A stretch of 64,000 nt of DNA from Spirochaeta lutea (GCF_000758165.1 NZ_JNUP01000052.1:1-64000); one strand, 5' to 3'. Shown: positions 21,640 through 30,976, counted from the first letter of the stretch. The notes: a model not told the origin generated them from the letters alone. Made by a program: numbers and translations.

Positions 21640-22788
21640 TCAGGCTCTATCCCGAAGGCCAAGGGTCTTCTCCCGTTGGGGGGTCCGGCCCATGAGGCAG
21701 TAAATCCGGATGGGATTGGTTTTATTCCGCAACTTCACCTCTCCAACCTCGGAAAAATGGTACATCCCGTTGAGCTGGCGGTAGCCTGAATCCGTCATCA
21801 GAATATCACCGGGTTTGCTTATACTCTCGATACGGGCAGCGGTATTCACCGTGTCACCGATGACCGTATAATCAAGTCGGCTGATCCGCTTTGAGCCGAA
21901 GGAACCGCTCACCATTTCCCCGGAGTGCAGCCCCATGGAGATATCCGGAAACGGTATCCCCTCTGCTAACTGGGTGCCGATGTACTGCCGGATGCGCTCC
22001 CGAATACCTAGGCAGCACTCCGCTGCCCGGGAGAGGTGGTTTTCCCCGGAGAATAGAATCATGGCCGCATCACCGATGAATTTATCGATGATTCCGTTAT
22101 AACCCATGGCCTCTTCGGCAATTTCATCAAAGTAACAGTTCAGCAGGGTGGTTATGGTTTCTGGCTTGGCGTGCTCGGAAATACTGGTGAACCCGCACAC
22201 ATCAACGAAACACACCGTTCCTTCGATACGCTCGCTGTGCTCCGTTGCGGAGTCGGCGGAAGACCCGTCAACCCGGCTTACCTCGGTAATATGTACCCCT
22301 GCCTTTGCCTGGGATGAATGGTGCTGACTCAGGAAGGTAATAACGGAGGGGTTTACATACATCTTCAGAAATTGGTTTTCTTTGCTGCTGCGGAGGGAGT
22401 TCTTTATTTCCTCCACAAACTGAAGGGTTTTATCCATGGTCTTCCGCAGGTCCTCAAAATCGATGGGCTTGGTGATGAAATCGAAGGCTCCGCGGTTCAT
22501 GGAGGCCCGAATATTCTCCAAATCACCGTAGGCTGAAATCATTATCGTTTTGGTTATGGGATTAATCTCCTGAATATGATTCAACAGGGTCAAACCGTCC
22601 ATCTGGGGCATATTGATGTCAGTAATAACTATGTCGATTTCAGGGTGATTTTTAAGGGTTTCCACCGCATCAAGGCCGTTTAGGGCGAACAAGAAGGTGA
22701 ATTCACCCTCACGGATCTCCTTCCTAAACCGCTGGCGAATGAGGCGTTCTACACTTGGCTCGTCATCTACAACCAGAAAAGTACTCAT
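21640..22788 (-). CDS. receiver-adenylate cyclase (class III)
   Basis: The start ATG 22788 follows AGAGAGGA; a longer frame to 22851 lacks this. The 382-residue protein has an N-terminal receiver (residues 1-125; VVDDE acidic pair, DINMPQMDG phosphoacceptor, TKP lysine) and a short helical linker. A class III cyclase domain follows (about 190-365). Both metal-binding Asp are present (CFVDVCGF and FIGDAAMI), as is the adenine-contacting Lys in IIDKFIGD. The transition-state Asn/Arg are in TVNTAARIE. It is therefore a likely active adenylate cyclase switched by phosphorylation, probably from the kinase encoded two genes upstream. A cyclic-nucleotide-binding regulator lies at 59162 in this window. 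Confidence 0.92.
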   Translation of the reverse strand: MSTFLVVDDEPSVERLIRQRFRKEIREGEFTFLFALNGLDAVETLKNHPEIDIVITDINMPQMDGLTLLNHIQEINPITKTIMISAYGDLENIRASMNRGAFDFITKPIDFEDLRKTMDKTLQFVEEIKNSLRSSKENQFLKMYVNPSVITFLSQHHSSQAKAGVHITEVSRVDGSSADSATEHSERIEGTVCFVDVCGFTSISEHAKPETITTLLNCYFDEIAEEAMGYNGIIDKFIGDAAMILFSGENHLSRAAECCLGIRERIRQYIGTQLAEGIPFPDISMGLHSGEMVSGSFGSKRISRLDYTVIGDTVNTAARIESISKPGDILMTDSGYRQLNGMYHFSEVGEVKLRNKTNPIRIYCLMGRTPQREKTLGLRDRA

Positions 22789-22871
22789 GCTTCCTCTCTT
22801 ATTTTTACAGGATGGTTTGTTCCCATTTCCCGGGCTATTGGCATGCAACACCCCAATGCCCCGGGAACCCC

Positions 22872-23249
22872 CTACCTGGATTTATCGTCTAGATTGAACA
22901 AATCCCGAAGCTCAGTAAAATCCAAGGGCTTGGGAATGAAACCGTTCGCTCCCTTTTCCTGGGACAGTCTGGAATACTGGTCGTTCTCATAGGCCGAAAT
23001 CATATAAATGGGTGTTTTATCGTCTGTTTTACGAATATTCTCTAACAGCTCAAGCCCGCTCATACCCGGCATATTTATATCGGATAGTATCATGACTATA
23101 TCCGCTTTTGAAGCATCAAAAAGTCCTACTGCTTCTTCCCCCGATCCCGCGTAGACAAACTCTAATAATCCGTCCCGTATCTCCCGGCGAAACCGCTGGG
23201 AAAAAAGCCGCGCAATGGCAGGCTCGTCATCAACTACAAGTATACGCAT
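22872..23249 (-). CDS. stand-alone response-regulator receiver
   Basis: The start ATG 23249 sits 4 bp behind GGGAGGATT; an upstream in-frame ATG (23279) has no such site. The 125-residue protein is a single receiver domain with VVDDE, LSDINMPGMSG (phosphoacceptor Asp) and PKPLDF (conserved Lys). It is similar throughout to the receiver of the downstream cyclase gene, for example the shared opening VVDDEPxxxRLxxQRFRxEI. The two probably arose by duplication and may compete for, or relay, the same phosphate. It lies between the kinase gene and the cyclase gene in one operon. Confidence 0.93.
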   Translation of the reverse strand: MRILVVDDEPAIARLFSQRFRREIRDGLLEFVYAGSGEEAVGLFDASKADIVMILSDINMPGMSGLELLENIRKTDDKTPIYMISAYENDQYSRLSQEKGANGFIPKPLDFTELRDLFNLDDKSR

Positions 23250-23332
23250 TCGAATCCTCCCGATCAAAAAAATAACCAAGACACTGCGTCATCGCTGGGT
23301 CTACAGGCCCCAGGACATGAGGCGCCGGGTTC

Positions 23333-24781
23333 CTAGCTGGGCCGTTTCCTCGGTATGGAAACAGTAAACTGGGTATAGCTTCCCTGGGCTGATTCCACAT
23401 CAATGGTACCGCCGTGCTCATCCCGGATGATCTCAAAACTGATTGAGAGCCCCAAACCCGTGCCCTTTCCCGTGGGTTTAGTGGTGTAAAACGGGGTGAA
23501 GATATTCTCTAGGGCTTCCTGGGGAATACCGGTTCCGTTGTCCCGGACGATGATCTGAACCTGATCGCCGACCCCCCGGGTTGCGATATGGAGTGTCGGC
23601 TCATACGAGGCGTCGTTATTCGCCAGCCTCCTCTCGTTGGTAGCGTAGAATCCGTTGTTCATGAGATTCAGAAGGACCCTGGAGAAATCCGGCCGGACCA
23701 TTTCGGCCTGGCCCGCTGATTCGTCCAGGTCCAGGGATATGGTGCATTTGAACTCCGAGTCCTGGGCGCGTAGTCCGTGGTAGGAGAGTTGTACGCATTC
23801 CTCGGCGACGGTGTTCACATCTTCCAGGGAGTGGATATTCGATCCGCCCCGGCTATGCATGAGCATGTTTTTTACAATCCGGTCTCCACGTTTTCCGTGT
23901 TCGTTGATGTCGTGCATATTCTGTACCAGCTCATCCATGAGGTAGGTCATATCTTCCCGGGTATCCTCATCCAGGGTGGGCAGGATGGTGGTGAGGTGTT
24001 GCCGGAGCTCCTCCACCAGTTCAACCGAGGACTCGCTGAAATTGGTCACAAAATTTAGGGGGTTCTTAATTTCATGGGCAATGCCGGCGGTGAGAGCCCC
24101 GAGGCTTGCCATTTTTTCCTGGACAATGATCTTCTTCTGGGCCTGGCGGAGATTTTCCAGAGCGCTTTCGGCCTGGTCCTTGAGGGTTGCCATTTCATCT
24201 CGCTGGGCCTTCATAGTATCCCGTGTATTGTGCAGATCCAATACCAGGCGTTCTAATTGCATCCGGTAGTAGTAGAGCATGAAGGTAAGTCCGAGAATCG
24301 CCACGATGAAATAGGGCAGGGAATCCATGGCCTGTTCAACCTCAACCACTACGGCGAAATAGATCATGAAGAAGCTCACCGCTAACCCCATGATAACCGA
24401 GGCGGCCCGGGCGACCAGAACCCCCGCGGCAGAAACAAAGGCCGTAACCAAGACCAACGCCGCGTAGTAGTGGAGATCCACCTTGCCCGCCGACTCCGGG
24501 AGAAAAAAGGTCTGAGCCATCCACACCACCGCGCTGATATACAGGAGACTCCCCAACCCGAAGTTGCGGCTTATACGGCCACGAAGGGTAAGAATTACCG
24601 TAACCACCATCCCTGCCAGACCGAGACTCGTCGCGATGATCATAGAGAGTGGACTTGAGGTAATATCCACAATCAGACCGAAGGTATTTGCAACGACAAA
24701 TAACCCGGCGCTGGCAGCAAAGAGGGGAGACGAGATTTCGAAGGACTCTCGAATCAGGCCCTTAGCTGATGGTTGTTCCAT
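23333..24781 (-). CDS. membrane sensor histidine kinase
   Basis: The 482-residue kinase follows AGGAGGT at a good distance. It has six hydrophobic segments (about residues 15-175), with no large periplasmic loop. A coiled region (about 178-220) is followed by the phosphoacceptor motif GIAHEIKNPLNF (His about 235). The ATPase domain has N box LMNNGFYATN, DNGTGIP and GKGTGLGLS. The AHEIKNPLN form of the H-box is typical of kinases that pair with NtrC-like or stand-alone receivers. It is the first gene of the operon kinase, receiver, receiver-cyclase, and most likely controls cAMP output. The signal is unknown and may be sensed within the membrane. Confidence 0.93.
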   Translation of the reverse strand: MEQPSAKGLIRESFEISSPLFAASAGLFVVANTFGLIVDITSSPLSMIIATSLGLAGMVVTVILTLRGRISRNFGLGSLLYISAVVWMAQTFFLPESAGKVDLHYYAALVLVTAFVSAAGVLVARAASVIMGLAVSFFMIYFAVVVEVEQAMDSLPYFIVAILGLTFMLYYYRMQLERLVLDLHNTRDTMKAQRDEMATLKDQAESALENLRQAQKKIIVQEKMASLGALTAGIAHEIKNPLNFVTNFSESSVELVEELRQHLTTILPTLDEDTREDMTYLMDELVQNMHDINEHGKRGDRIVKNMLMHSRGGSNIHSLEDVNTVAEECVQLSYHGLRAQDSEFKCTISLDLDESAGQAEMVRPDFSRVLLNLMNNGFYATNERRLANNDASYEPTLHIATRGVGDQVQIIVRDNGTGIPQEALENIFTPFYTTKPTGKGTGLGLSISFEIIRDEHGGTIDVESAQGSYTQFTVSIPRKRPS

Positions 24782-25023
24782 GAAGACCTCCTAGGGTAAT
24801 TTCATTCGGCAGGAGCCCGGCCGCATCATATCTCACCGCATATTGAACCTATGAGATTCGATCATTCAGCTCATCCTCCGGCGGACTGGGAGGGAAGCCT
24901 CCGTGTCTGTAAGGAGAGGCCCCCGGCTCCTGAATCTTTCGGTATATCAATTACCGTGTATCCCATTATAGGGAGAAGTTTATTGTTTTTGCCATATTTA
25001 ATAAACGGGTGCATACTGTATCT

Positions 25024-26181
25024 ATGAGCCACAGTAATCCCATAAAACCGGCTCATTACGCCGGTAGCTGGTATCCCCATTCACCCAGGCTGCTCCAAGA
25101 GCAGATCGGCCCCTGCCCGGAAGACCATCTTAGCATGAGATGGCAGCAACTGAAGCATCTCCCCGATGACTTTTTTCTGGATTTACCCCAGGAGCCGGAA
25201 GGCAAATCGGAAGGCAAACCGAAGGACAAACCGGAAGGCAACCCGAAGGGCCGTGCAAACCACAGCGCCGGGGTAGTGAAGGGCAGTGAGCCATTGGGGA
25301 AACCACCTGGGGATGAAATGACCCCCGAACCTTCGGTACCTATTCCGCCGGTCAGGGTCCGGGGGCCGGTGGTGGGCGGCATTCTCCCCCATGCCGGATT
25401 GCAATTCTCCGCACTCGGACAACTCAGTGTGCTCCGCCGTATCCATTGGAAGCCGGGCTTGGTGGTCATCCTTGCCCCAAGCCACCGGGTGCCCCTGCCT
25501 GCAGATACCATTATCACCACCCCATTCGGCGGTTACTCCACCCCCCTGGGGATCCTCCAGGGAATTCCGGTGGAATCTCATCATACCGGACACATTACCG
25601 TCCGGGCGGATCATCAGATAGCCGGGGCTGAACACGCCTTGGAATTGCTATTGCCGGGAATTGCAGCCCATCTGGGGATTGATCAACCCCTGGCTGGATT
25701 TATCCTTCCCAGCATTCATGAGATTACCGATCACTATCCGGATGACCCAAGCCCCTGGCTCACCCACGCCCGGGAAGCCCTAATCGCTGGGGTCAGCCGG
25801 TACTGCGAGCCGGAAAAGGTGCTCTGGTTGGTTAGTTCGGACTTTACCCACTATGGGCCGCGGTTCTCCTACACTCCGGCAGGAGCGGTGCAGTCTGACC
25901 CATCGGGGGTACTCCATGAAAGTTTCGTTTCCGACCACCGCATTGCCCAGAAGCTGAGTTCCCTGGACGCTACGGGAGCCTTCCATTCCTGGACAGACCG
26001 AAAGGCTACGATCTGCGGCCTGGTTCCTTCTCTGGTTATGGTGTCCGTGCTTCGGGAAATCTGGAACGGCCGGGTCGTGGGCCGTCAAGAATCCTCCTAC
26101 ACCTCCCTGGGAATCACGGGCATCTCCGGGGATGACGCCGATTTTGTGGCATACCGGGGTATCAGTCTGGGTCTACAGTAG
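25024..26181 (+). CDS. amrB: AmmeMemoRadiSam system protein B (MEMO family)
   Basis: The start is ATG 25024; the upstream GTG at 25009 is less likely. The MEMO1/dioxygenase-like fold is recognisable from HYAGSWYP at the start, GILPHAGLQFSA (first conserved His), ILAPSHR (second) and VSSDFTHYGPRF. The MEMO/class III dioxygenase-related fold has metal-site residues of this type. The function of bacterial members is not settled. Between residues 55 and 105 there is an insertion of Lys/Glu/Pro-rich four-residue repeats and a Pro-rich linker not usual for the family. It is the first of three genes that commonly occur together. Protein length is 385 residues, longer than the usual 260-280 because of this insertion. 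Confidence 0.9.
   Translation: MSHSNPIKPAHYAGSWYPHSPRLLQEQIGPCPEDHLSMRWQQLKHLPDDFFLDLPQEPEGKSEGKPKDKPEGNPKGRANHSAGVVKGSEPLGKPPGDEMTPEPSVPIPPVRVRGPVVGGILPHAGLQFSALGQLSVLRRIHWKPGLVVILAPSHRVPLPADTIITTPFGGYSTPLGILQGIPVESHHTGHITVRADHQIAGAEHALELLLPGIAAHLGIDQPLAGFILPSIHEITDHYPDDPSPWLTHAREALIAGVSRYCEPEKVLWLVSSDFTHYGPRFSYTPAGAVQSDPSGVLHESFVSDHRIAQKLSSLDATGAFHSWTDRKATICGLVPSLVMVSVLREIWNGRVVGRQESSYTSLGITGISGDDADFVAYRGISLGLQ
25195..25254 (+). repeat. 12-bp in-frame tandem repeat in the MEMO gene
   Basis: Five units of the pattern CCGGAAGGCAAA encode PEGK, SEGK, PKDK, PEGN and PKGR. The unit is a multiple of three, so copy changes would keep the frame. Confidence 0.85.
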
Positions 26182-26232
26182 CCGCTGTCCTTTTGGTCGG
26201 TGAAAAACGGGAGGACTGGAAAGGAGGTTTAG

Positions 26233-26823
26233 GTGGATTCGAATGCTTCTTCCCACAATACTGCTCTTATCGTCACATGGCTTGAGCAGGTGATTCAGAA
26301 TTATGCCCGGACCGGGGGCACGGGGGCCGGGCAGCTCCTCAGCGACCCCGCGTTTCAGCCCCTGGCTAACAATCCGATCCTTCAGGAGAAGGCAGGGGCC
26401 TTTGTCACCCTTCGGGGAGGGCGGGTCGGTCCCGGAAATCTCCGGGGCTGTATCGGCAGGATAGAATCATCCCTGCCCCTGAAGGACACCCTGGGGGACA
26501 TCGCCATAGACGCTGCCTTCAGGGATCCGCGGTTTCCTCCGGTATCCCCCGATGAGCTGCCGAAGATCAGTCTTGAAATAACCATCCTCTCCGAACCCCG
26601 GGCGATCTCATCCTGGGAGCAGATACAGCCCGGGCGGCACGGGATTATCTTGGCCGCCGATGGCCGCAGGGCCCTTTTTCTACCCCAGGTAGCAAGCGAA
26701 CAGGGCTGGAGCCTGGAAGAAACCCTGGAGCAGCTCTGTCGCAAAGCGGGTCTGCCGCCCCGGCGGTTCCGTGAAGGCGGGGTGAGTTTCCGCATATTTG
26801 AAGGCCGGGTGATTCGACCATGA
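26233..26823 (+). CDS. amrA: AmmeMemoRadiSam system protein A (AMMECR1 family)
   Basis: The start is GTG 26233, behind AAGGAGG at 26221-26227. The 196-residue product shows the AMMECR1 signature: FVTLRGGRVGPGNLRGCIGR (about residues 55-75), followed by DAAFRDPRFPPVSPDEL and LEITILSEPRAI, and a C-terminal part matching the family. The family's biochemical role is unknown. It lies between the MEMO gene (51 bp upstream) and the radical-SAM gene, with which it overlaps by 4 bp (ATGA), so the three are one operon. Confidence 0.93.
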   Translation: MDSNASSHNTALIVTWLEQVIQNYARTGGTGAGQLLSDPAFQPLANNPILQEKAGAFVTLRGGRVGPGNLRGCIGRIESSLPLKDTLGDIAIDAAFRDPRFPPVSPDELPKISLEITILSEPRAISSWEQIQPGRHGIILAADGRRALFLPQVASEQGWSLEETLEQLCRKAGLPPRRFREGGVSFRIFEGRVIRP

Positions 26824-27806
26824 GCCAGGTACTGCAGTGCGATTTTTGTTGGAGGCGCTGTCGAATCCCCCCAGGAGAAACGGGATACTGCGGCATCCGG
26901 TATAACGACCATGGAGCGCTGCAAACCCGGGGCTACGGCTCGATCCTGCCCCCGGCCCTGGACCCCATAGAAAAAAAGCCCTTCTACCACGTCCTGCCGG
27001 GTACCCAGGCCTTCTCCATCGCTCAGCTGGGCTGTAACTTTCGCTGCGAATTCTGCCAAAACTACCGTATATCCCAAAAACCGTTTATAACCGACCAGGC
27101 CTTCCGCGCCCTGGAACAGTATACACCCCAGGGGGTCGTCAGCCGGGCACTGGCATCCCCCTGCAAAAGTCTTGCCTTTACCTACAGCGAACCGACGGTC
27201 TGGCAGGATTTCATGATCGACTGCGCATCCCTAGCAAAGGACGCGGGGCTGCACACCCTCATGGTGACCAACGGGGCCTTTACTACCCAGGCCCTGGAAC
27301 GGATAGCCCCGGTGATGGATGCCATAAACATCGACCTGAAGGGGGACTCCCGGGTGTACCGGCAGCTCTGTCAGGCAGATGACGGTCCGGTGCGGGATCG
27401 AATCAAGGATATCCTCAAGGCCGGGGAAGCCGGCCCCTTCTTAGAGGTAACCACCCTGGTTATTCCGGACTGGGTTACTCCCGGTGTACTGGAATCCCTC
27501 TATGACTTTCTCGGAGAAGCCGGCGCCCCGGTGTGGCATCTGACGCACTTTGTTCCCCGGTACCGCAGCCGGGTAACCCGTACGAATGATTACGGTTCCT
27601 ACCAGGAGCTCCTCAAGACCTTCCAGGCCCAGGGCCGGGTTCCCTATGTGTATGGTGATTTTACTGCGTCAGATAACCAGGCGGTTACATCGTGTCCGGA
27701 CTGCGGCAGGGTCCTCATCCGCCGGACCGTGTTCCATCTCCGGGAACTCCATCTGGACAAGGGGTGCTGCGCCTTCTGCGGAGCAGCAATCCCCGGCATC
27801 TTTTAG
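26820..27806 (+). CDS. amrS: AmmeMemoRadiSam system radical SAM enzyme
   Basis: The 328-residue enzyme resembles pyruvate-formate-lyase-activating-type radical-SAM proteins. The SAM-cluster motif is LGCNFRCEFCQN (Cx3Cx2C, residues about 67-78). Further cysteines are at the N-terminus (CDFCWRRC...YCG) and C-terminus (CPDCG... CCAFCG), the latter like a zinc ribbon that may hold a metal or a second cluster. YSEPTVW and the middle part (INIDLKGDSRVYRQL) are typical of this family. It starts at the ATGA overlap with the AMMECR1 gene. The substrate is not known; the conserved trio suggests that the three proteins act in one modification. Confidence 0.93.
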   Translation: MSQVLQCDFCWRRCRIPPGETGYCGIRYNDHGALQTRGYGSILPPALDPIEKKPFYHVLPGTQAFSIAQLGCNFRCEFCQNYRISQKPFITDQAFRALEQYTPQGVVSRALASPCKSLAFTYSEPTVWQDFMIDCASLAKDAGLHTLMVTNGAFTTQALERIAPVMDAINIDLKGDSRVYRQLCQADDGPVRDRIKDILKAGEAGPFLEVTTLVIPDWVTPGVLESLYDFLGEAGAPVWHLTHFVPRYRSRVTRTNDYGSYQELLKTFQAQGRVPYVYGDFTASDNQAVTSCPDCGRVLIRRTVFHLRELHLDKGCCAFCGAAIPGIF

Positions 27807-28034
27807 AACCCTGGCTTGGAGCGCCAAAGGCTGCATCGTTTTCTGCCGGCGACACTGTCCCTGAATTGGTTCCAGAACCGCACCGCAACATCCTGGGGAG
27901 GATGCAAGCCTTGCACACGTGCGAACCGTACCCTGGGCGGTAGGGACCAGGGTAGCCCCGGAGCGGATCGTACCTATCCGGGCTGGCTGAACATCATTCA
28001 TCAGCGAAACCGAGGTGCCGACGGCCTCCCAGTC

Positions 28035-28066
28035 AAAAAAAAAGCTCCATGGCGTTGCCATGGAGC
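28035..28066 (-). terminator. intrinsic terminator behind tRNA-Leu
   Basis: A perfect 10-bp stem (GCTCCATGGC) with a three-base loop is followed, on the minus strand, by nine T residues. It lies 8 bp beyond the tRNA end. The preceding 27807-28034 stretch (228 bp, behind the AmmeMemoRadiSam operon) shows no gene. Confidence 0.92.
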
Positions 28067-28074
28067 CTCGTGTA

Positions 28075-28158
28075 TGCGGCGGAAAGGACTTGAACCTTCA
28101 CGGCCTTGCGGCCACCAGCCCCTCAAGCTGGCGTGTCTACCAATTTCACCACCGCCGC
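28075..28158 (-). tRNA. tRNA-Leu (anticodon GAG)
   Basis: This is an 84-nt class II tRNA with a 7-bp acceptor stem GCGGCGG/CCGCCGC. The anticodon stem-loop holds GAG, the long variable arm is GGCCGCAAGGCC-like, and the T arm is GTTCAAGTCC. The discriminator base is A, and CCA is not encoded. Confidence 0.96.
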
Positions 28159-28262
28159 ATTTGCGGTACAGTGGCGATAGTACGGAAAACCGCGCAGATT
28201 GTCAACACTGGAATGCAATGGAGGTTCATTGAAAACACCGTTTTGGATGAACCATGCCCCGG

Positions 28263-28298
28263 AAAGCAAAAGCAACGCATTTCAATGAAACGCGTTGC
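28263..28298 (-). terminator. probable terminator of the pepF transcript
   Basis: Two 13-bp arms with one mismatch (GCAACGCATTTCA and TGAAACGCGTTGC, 28272-28298) form a long hairpin followed on the minus strand by a T-rich stretch, TTTTGCTTT. A second hairpin with the arms CCAATTAC/GTAATTGG (28321-28346) lies just behind the pepF stop codon but has no T run. Confidence 0.65.
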
Positions 28299-28348
28299 CT
28301 TGTCCTTTTTAGTGCGCATGCCAATTACCCACGGGTTTGTAATTGGCT

Positions 28349-30160
28349 CTAGGAAACCTTCATTTCTCCCAAGAGCTGTTCCAGTTGGTCCACATAGCTG
28401 CTAAAGAGATCCAGAGCCTTCTGAATGGGGTGGGGTTTACTCATATCCACACCGGCAACGGCCAGGCTGTCGATGGGGAATTGTGATCCGCCGGATTTCA
28501 GGAAACTGAAGTACTCCTCCCGTTCTGTTTTTCCACCGTGCATAACCCGTTGGGACAGGGTGATGGCAGCCGAGACTCCTGTGGCATACTTATACACATA
28601 GAATGCCCGGTAAAAGTGGGGTATTCGCAATCCCTCCAGGTCTGAATACTCCTCCAAAACGACCTCCGGCCCGAAATAGTCCTTGAGGAGCTGCATGTAG
28701 GTCGACCGGAGGGTATCCAGGGTAACGGGGTTGCCGGCTTCAGCCATCTCATGGGCTGATAGTTCAAACTCAGCGAACATGGTCTGCCGGTACAGGGTGG
28801 CCAGTATGTCATCAATCTGTTTATTCAGCAGATAGGCTTTCATCTTCGCGTCCTTGGTCTGGTTCATCATATGATGGAAGAGAAGCTGCTCGTTGAAGGT
28901 TGATGCTACCTCAGCCTCGAAAATGGTGTAGTTATAGTGGGGGAAGGGGTTGTTCCGCGAGGAATACCAGGAGTGCATGGAGTGTCCCCCTTCATGGGCA
29001 AGGGTAAACACATCCCGGAGCACCGTTTCCTGGTAATTCATAAGTATGTAGGGGTTCCCGTGAAAGCTTCCCGCTGAAAATGCCCCGGAACGCTTCCCTT
29101 TGTTCTCATACCGGTCAACCCAGCCTCCCAGCAGCCCGTTTCTGAGGGTGGTGCTGTATTCCTCTCCCAGGGGAGAAAGCGCTTGGGTAATGATGTCCAC
29201 CGCCTCGTTGAAACTGGTTTTAGCTCTTACATTTTCAATGAGAGATACCTTGGTATCGTAGAGGTGGAGATCCTCAAGACCGAGGATCTTTTTCCGAAGG
29301 GCATAGTAGCCATGGAGTTTGGGGAGATTTGTTCGAACCGTAGCAATGAGATTTCGATACACCGTTTCCGGTACGTTGTCGGGAAACAGGGCAGCTGCCA
29401 GGGAGGACTCAAATTTCCTCGCCTTAGAGCGGAAGATATCCTGGTGGATACTACCGGTGTATAGGTTTGCCAGGGTGTTTTCGTGGGCTTGGTACACCGA
29501 ATAAAACTGCTGGAAGCTTTTTTGCCGTACCGACCGGTCCTCATGCTGGAGGAGAAAGGCAAAGCTTGATTGACTTAAGGCAATCTCACCCTCTGGGGTC
29601 TGGATGGTGCCGAAATCCATATCCACGTCTGTTAATGAACCGAAGGCCTTTTGGGCGGTCTGAGCCGCTTCCGTCTGCAGGGCCAATAACCGTTCCTCGG
29701 ATTCCGGTAGAATATGGGGTTTGTACCGCAACAGTTTTGTCAGGTACACCCGGTATTCCTCCATTTGCGGCTGATTGATGTAGTGTTGTAGGGTGGCTTC
29801 CGGAATCGCCTGTATTTCCGGGGCAATGAAGCTTGCCTCGGCCTCCGCCTTAGCACCGATCTGCATGACTCGAGCCTGTCGAGCTTGATTTTCGCTACTC
29901 CCGGCATCCTCTGCGTATTTTAGAAAGGCGTAGTAGGAGAGCCGCTCTGCGGTCTCTTCCATGGAAAAATGAAAATCCAGACAGGCCTTAAAATGATCCT
30001 GATCCTTGGCGAGGGTGCCTTTTAGGGTAGAATACCGGGCAATCTTATCCGAGAAGGCCTTAAAGTCGGCTTCCCACTGGGATTCGGATGTATACAGGGA
30101 GCCCAGGTCCCATGTATCAGCTGGGTTGATTTCGCTTCGGTTCGGAATGGTATTTGCCAT
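28349..30160 (-). CDS. pepF: oligoendopeptidase F (M3 metallopeptidase)
   Basis: The 603-residue cytoplasmic enzyme cleaves short peptides and probably serves peptide turnover. The zinc motif HEGGHS (two His ligands, catalytic Glu, about residue 388) is followed by FEAEVASTFNE with the third ligand Glu, the M3B arrangement. The length and the C-terminal IPHFYRAFYVYKYATG segment are typical for the family. The start has AAAGGA at a good distance. It lies downstream of rdgB on the same strand with a 58-bp gap. Confidence 0.95.
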   Translation of the reverse strand: MANTIPNRSEINPADTWDLGSLYTSESQWEADFKAFSDKIARYSTLKGTLAKDQDHFKACLDFHFSMEETAERLSYYAFLKYAEDAGSSENQARQARVMQIGAKAEAEASFIAPEIQAIPEATLQHYINQPQMEEYRVYLTKLLRYKPHILPESEERLLALQTEAAQTAQKAFGSLTDVDMDFGTIQTPEGEIALSQSSFAFLLQHEDRSVRQKSFQQFYSVYQAHENTLANLYTGSIHQDIFRSKARKFESSLAAALFPDNVPETVYRNLIATVRTNLPKLHGYYALRKKILGLEDLHLYDTKVSLIENVRAKTSFNEAVDIITQALSPLGEEYSTTLRNGLLGGWVDRYENKGKRSGAFSAGSFHGNPYILMNYQETVLRDVFTLAHEGGHSMHSWYSSRNNPFPHYNYTIFEAEVASTFNEQLLFHHMMNQTKDAKMKAYLLNKQIDDILATLYRQTMFAEFELSAHEMAEAGNPVTLDTLRSTYMQLLKDYFGPEVVLEEYSDLEGLRIPHFYRAFYVYKYATGVSAAITLSQRVMHGGKTEREEYFSFLKSGGSQFPIDSLAVAGVDMSKPHPIQKALDLFSSYVDQLEQLLGEMKVS

Positions 30161-30218
30161 AAAAAAATCCTTTCTGAGGGGTGCCGTCGTCGATAGAGCC
30201 CCCGGGGTTTATCAATAG

Positions 30219-30848
30219 TTATGAGGGTATTTCTAATTCAGGTAGCGCTTTAAGATTACCTTCGAGGGCAAGAAGCGCCTTTGCCCGGTGGGATATTCGC
30301 GCTTTGAGGGTTTCTGGAATTTCCGCTACCGTGCATCCCTGTTCGGGCAGATAAAAGAGGGGATCATAGCCAAATCCCGTCGTTCCCGCCGAGAGTTCAG
30401 TGGCAATCCGGCCTTCCCAGGTCTCCTGGCTTGCCAGAAATCTATCCTCACCTTGGTATAGAACCATACAACAGGTGTAGTGGGCCGCACGGTCTTGAAC
30501 TCCGACTAGAAGCGAGAGCAGGTAGTGGTTTCGCTGGGTGTCACTGGAAACACCCTCTTCACCACCAAACCTGGCTGAATAGATCCCCGGCTTCCCGCCT
30601 AAGGCTTTCACATTGATGCCAGAATCGTCTGCCAAAATCGGAACCCCCGGTAGTCCCAGGGATTCTCGAAGCTCCCATAGGTGTTTAGCCTTACCCAGAG
30701 CATTCTGAAAAAAGGTCGTTCCAGTCTCCTCGAAGGCTTGATCTTCCTTCATTCCAAGGGCCTTGGGATGTCCGATGGCTAAACCGGGAAGGATCTGCTG
30801 TAGCTCTCCATGTTTATGATCATTGAAACTGCCGAATAAACATTGCAT
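30219..30848 (-). CDS. rdgB: XTP/dITP pyrophosphatase (RdgB/HAM1)
   Basis: The 209-residue house-cleaning enzyme hydrolyses dITP, XTP and ITP to the monophosphates. The family motifs are SFNDHKHGEL at the N-terminus, ADDSGINVKALGGKPGIYSA (magnesium-binding Asp), GFGYDPLF and ARISHRAKAL. The first motif is a little unusual (SFNDHK instead of the common TxNxxK) but keeps the Asn, Lys and Glu positions. It lies between the sigma-like gene upstream and pepF downstream. Confidence 0.95.
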   Translation of the reverse strand: MQCLFGSFNDHKHGELQQILPGLAIGHPKALGMKEDQAFEETGTTFFQNALGKAKHLWELRESLGLPGVPILADDSGINVKALGGKPGIYSARFGGEEGVSSDTQRNHYLLSLLVGVQDRAAHYTCCMVLYQGEDRFLASQETWEGRIATELSAGTTGFGYDPLFYLPEQGCTVAEIPETLKARISHRAKALLALEGNLKALPELEIPS

Positions 30849-30976
30849 GCCTCTACTGTACCGGTAATTTACGGTGCATGCAATTAGGAGTTGTTTGCAC
30901 CGCTCCTATTCCATGGGAGTTCCCGGGACGGTGGGGTTGGCTTAGCAACCAGTCTCACCGTCCACCGGACCCGGAC

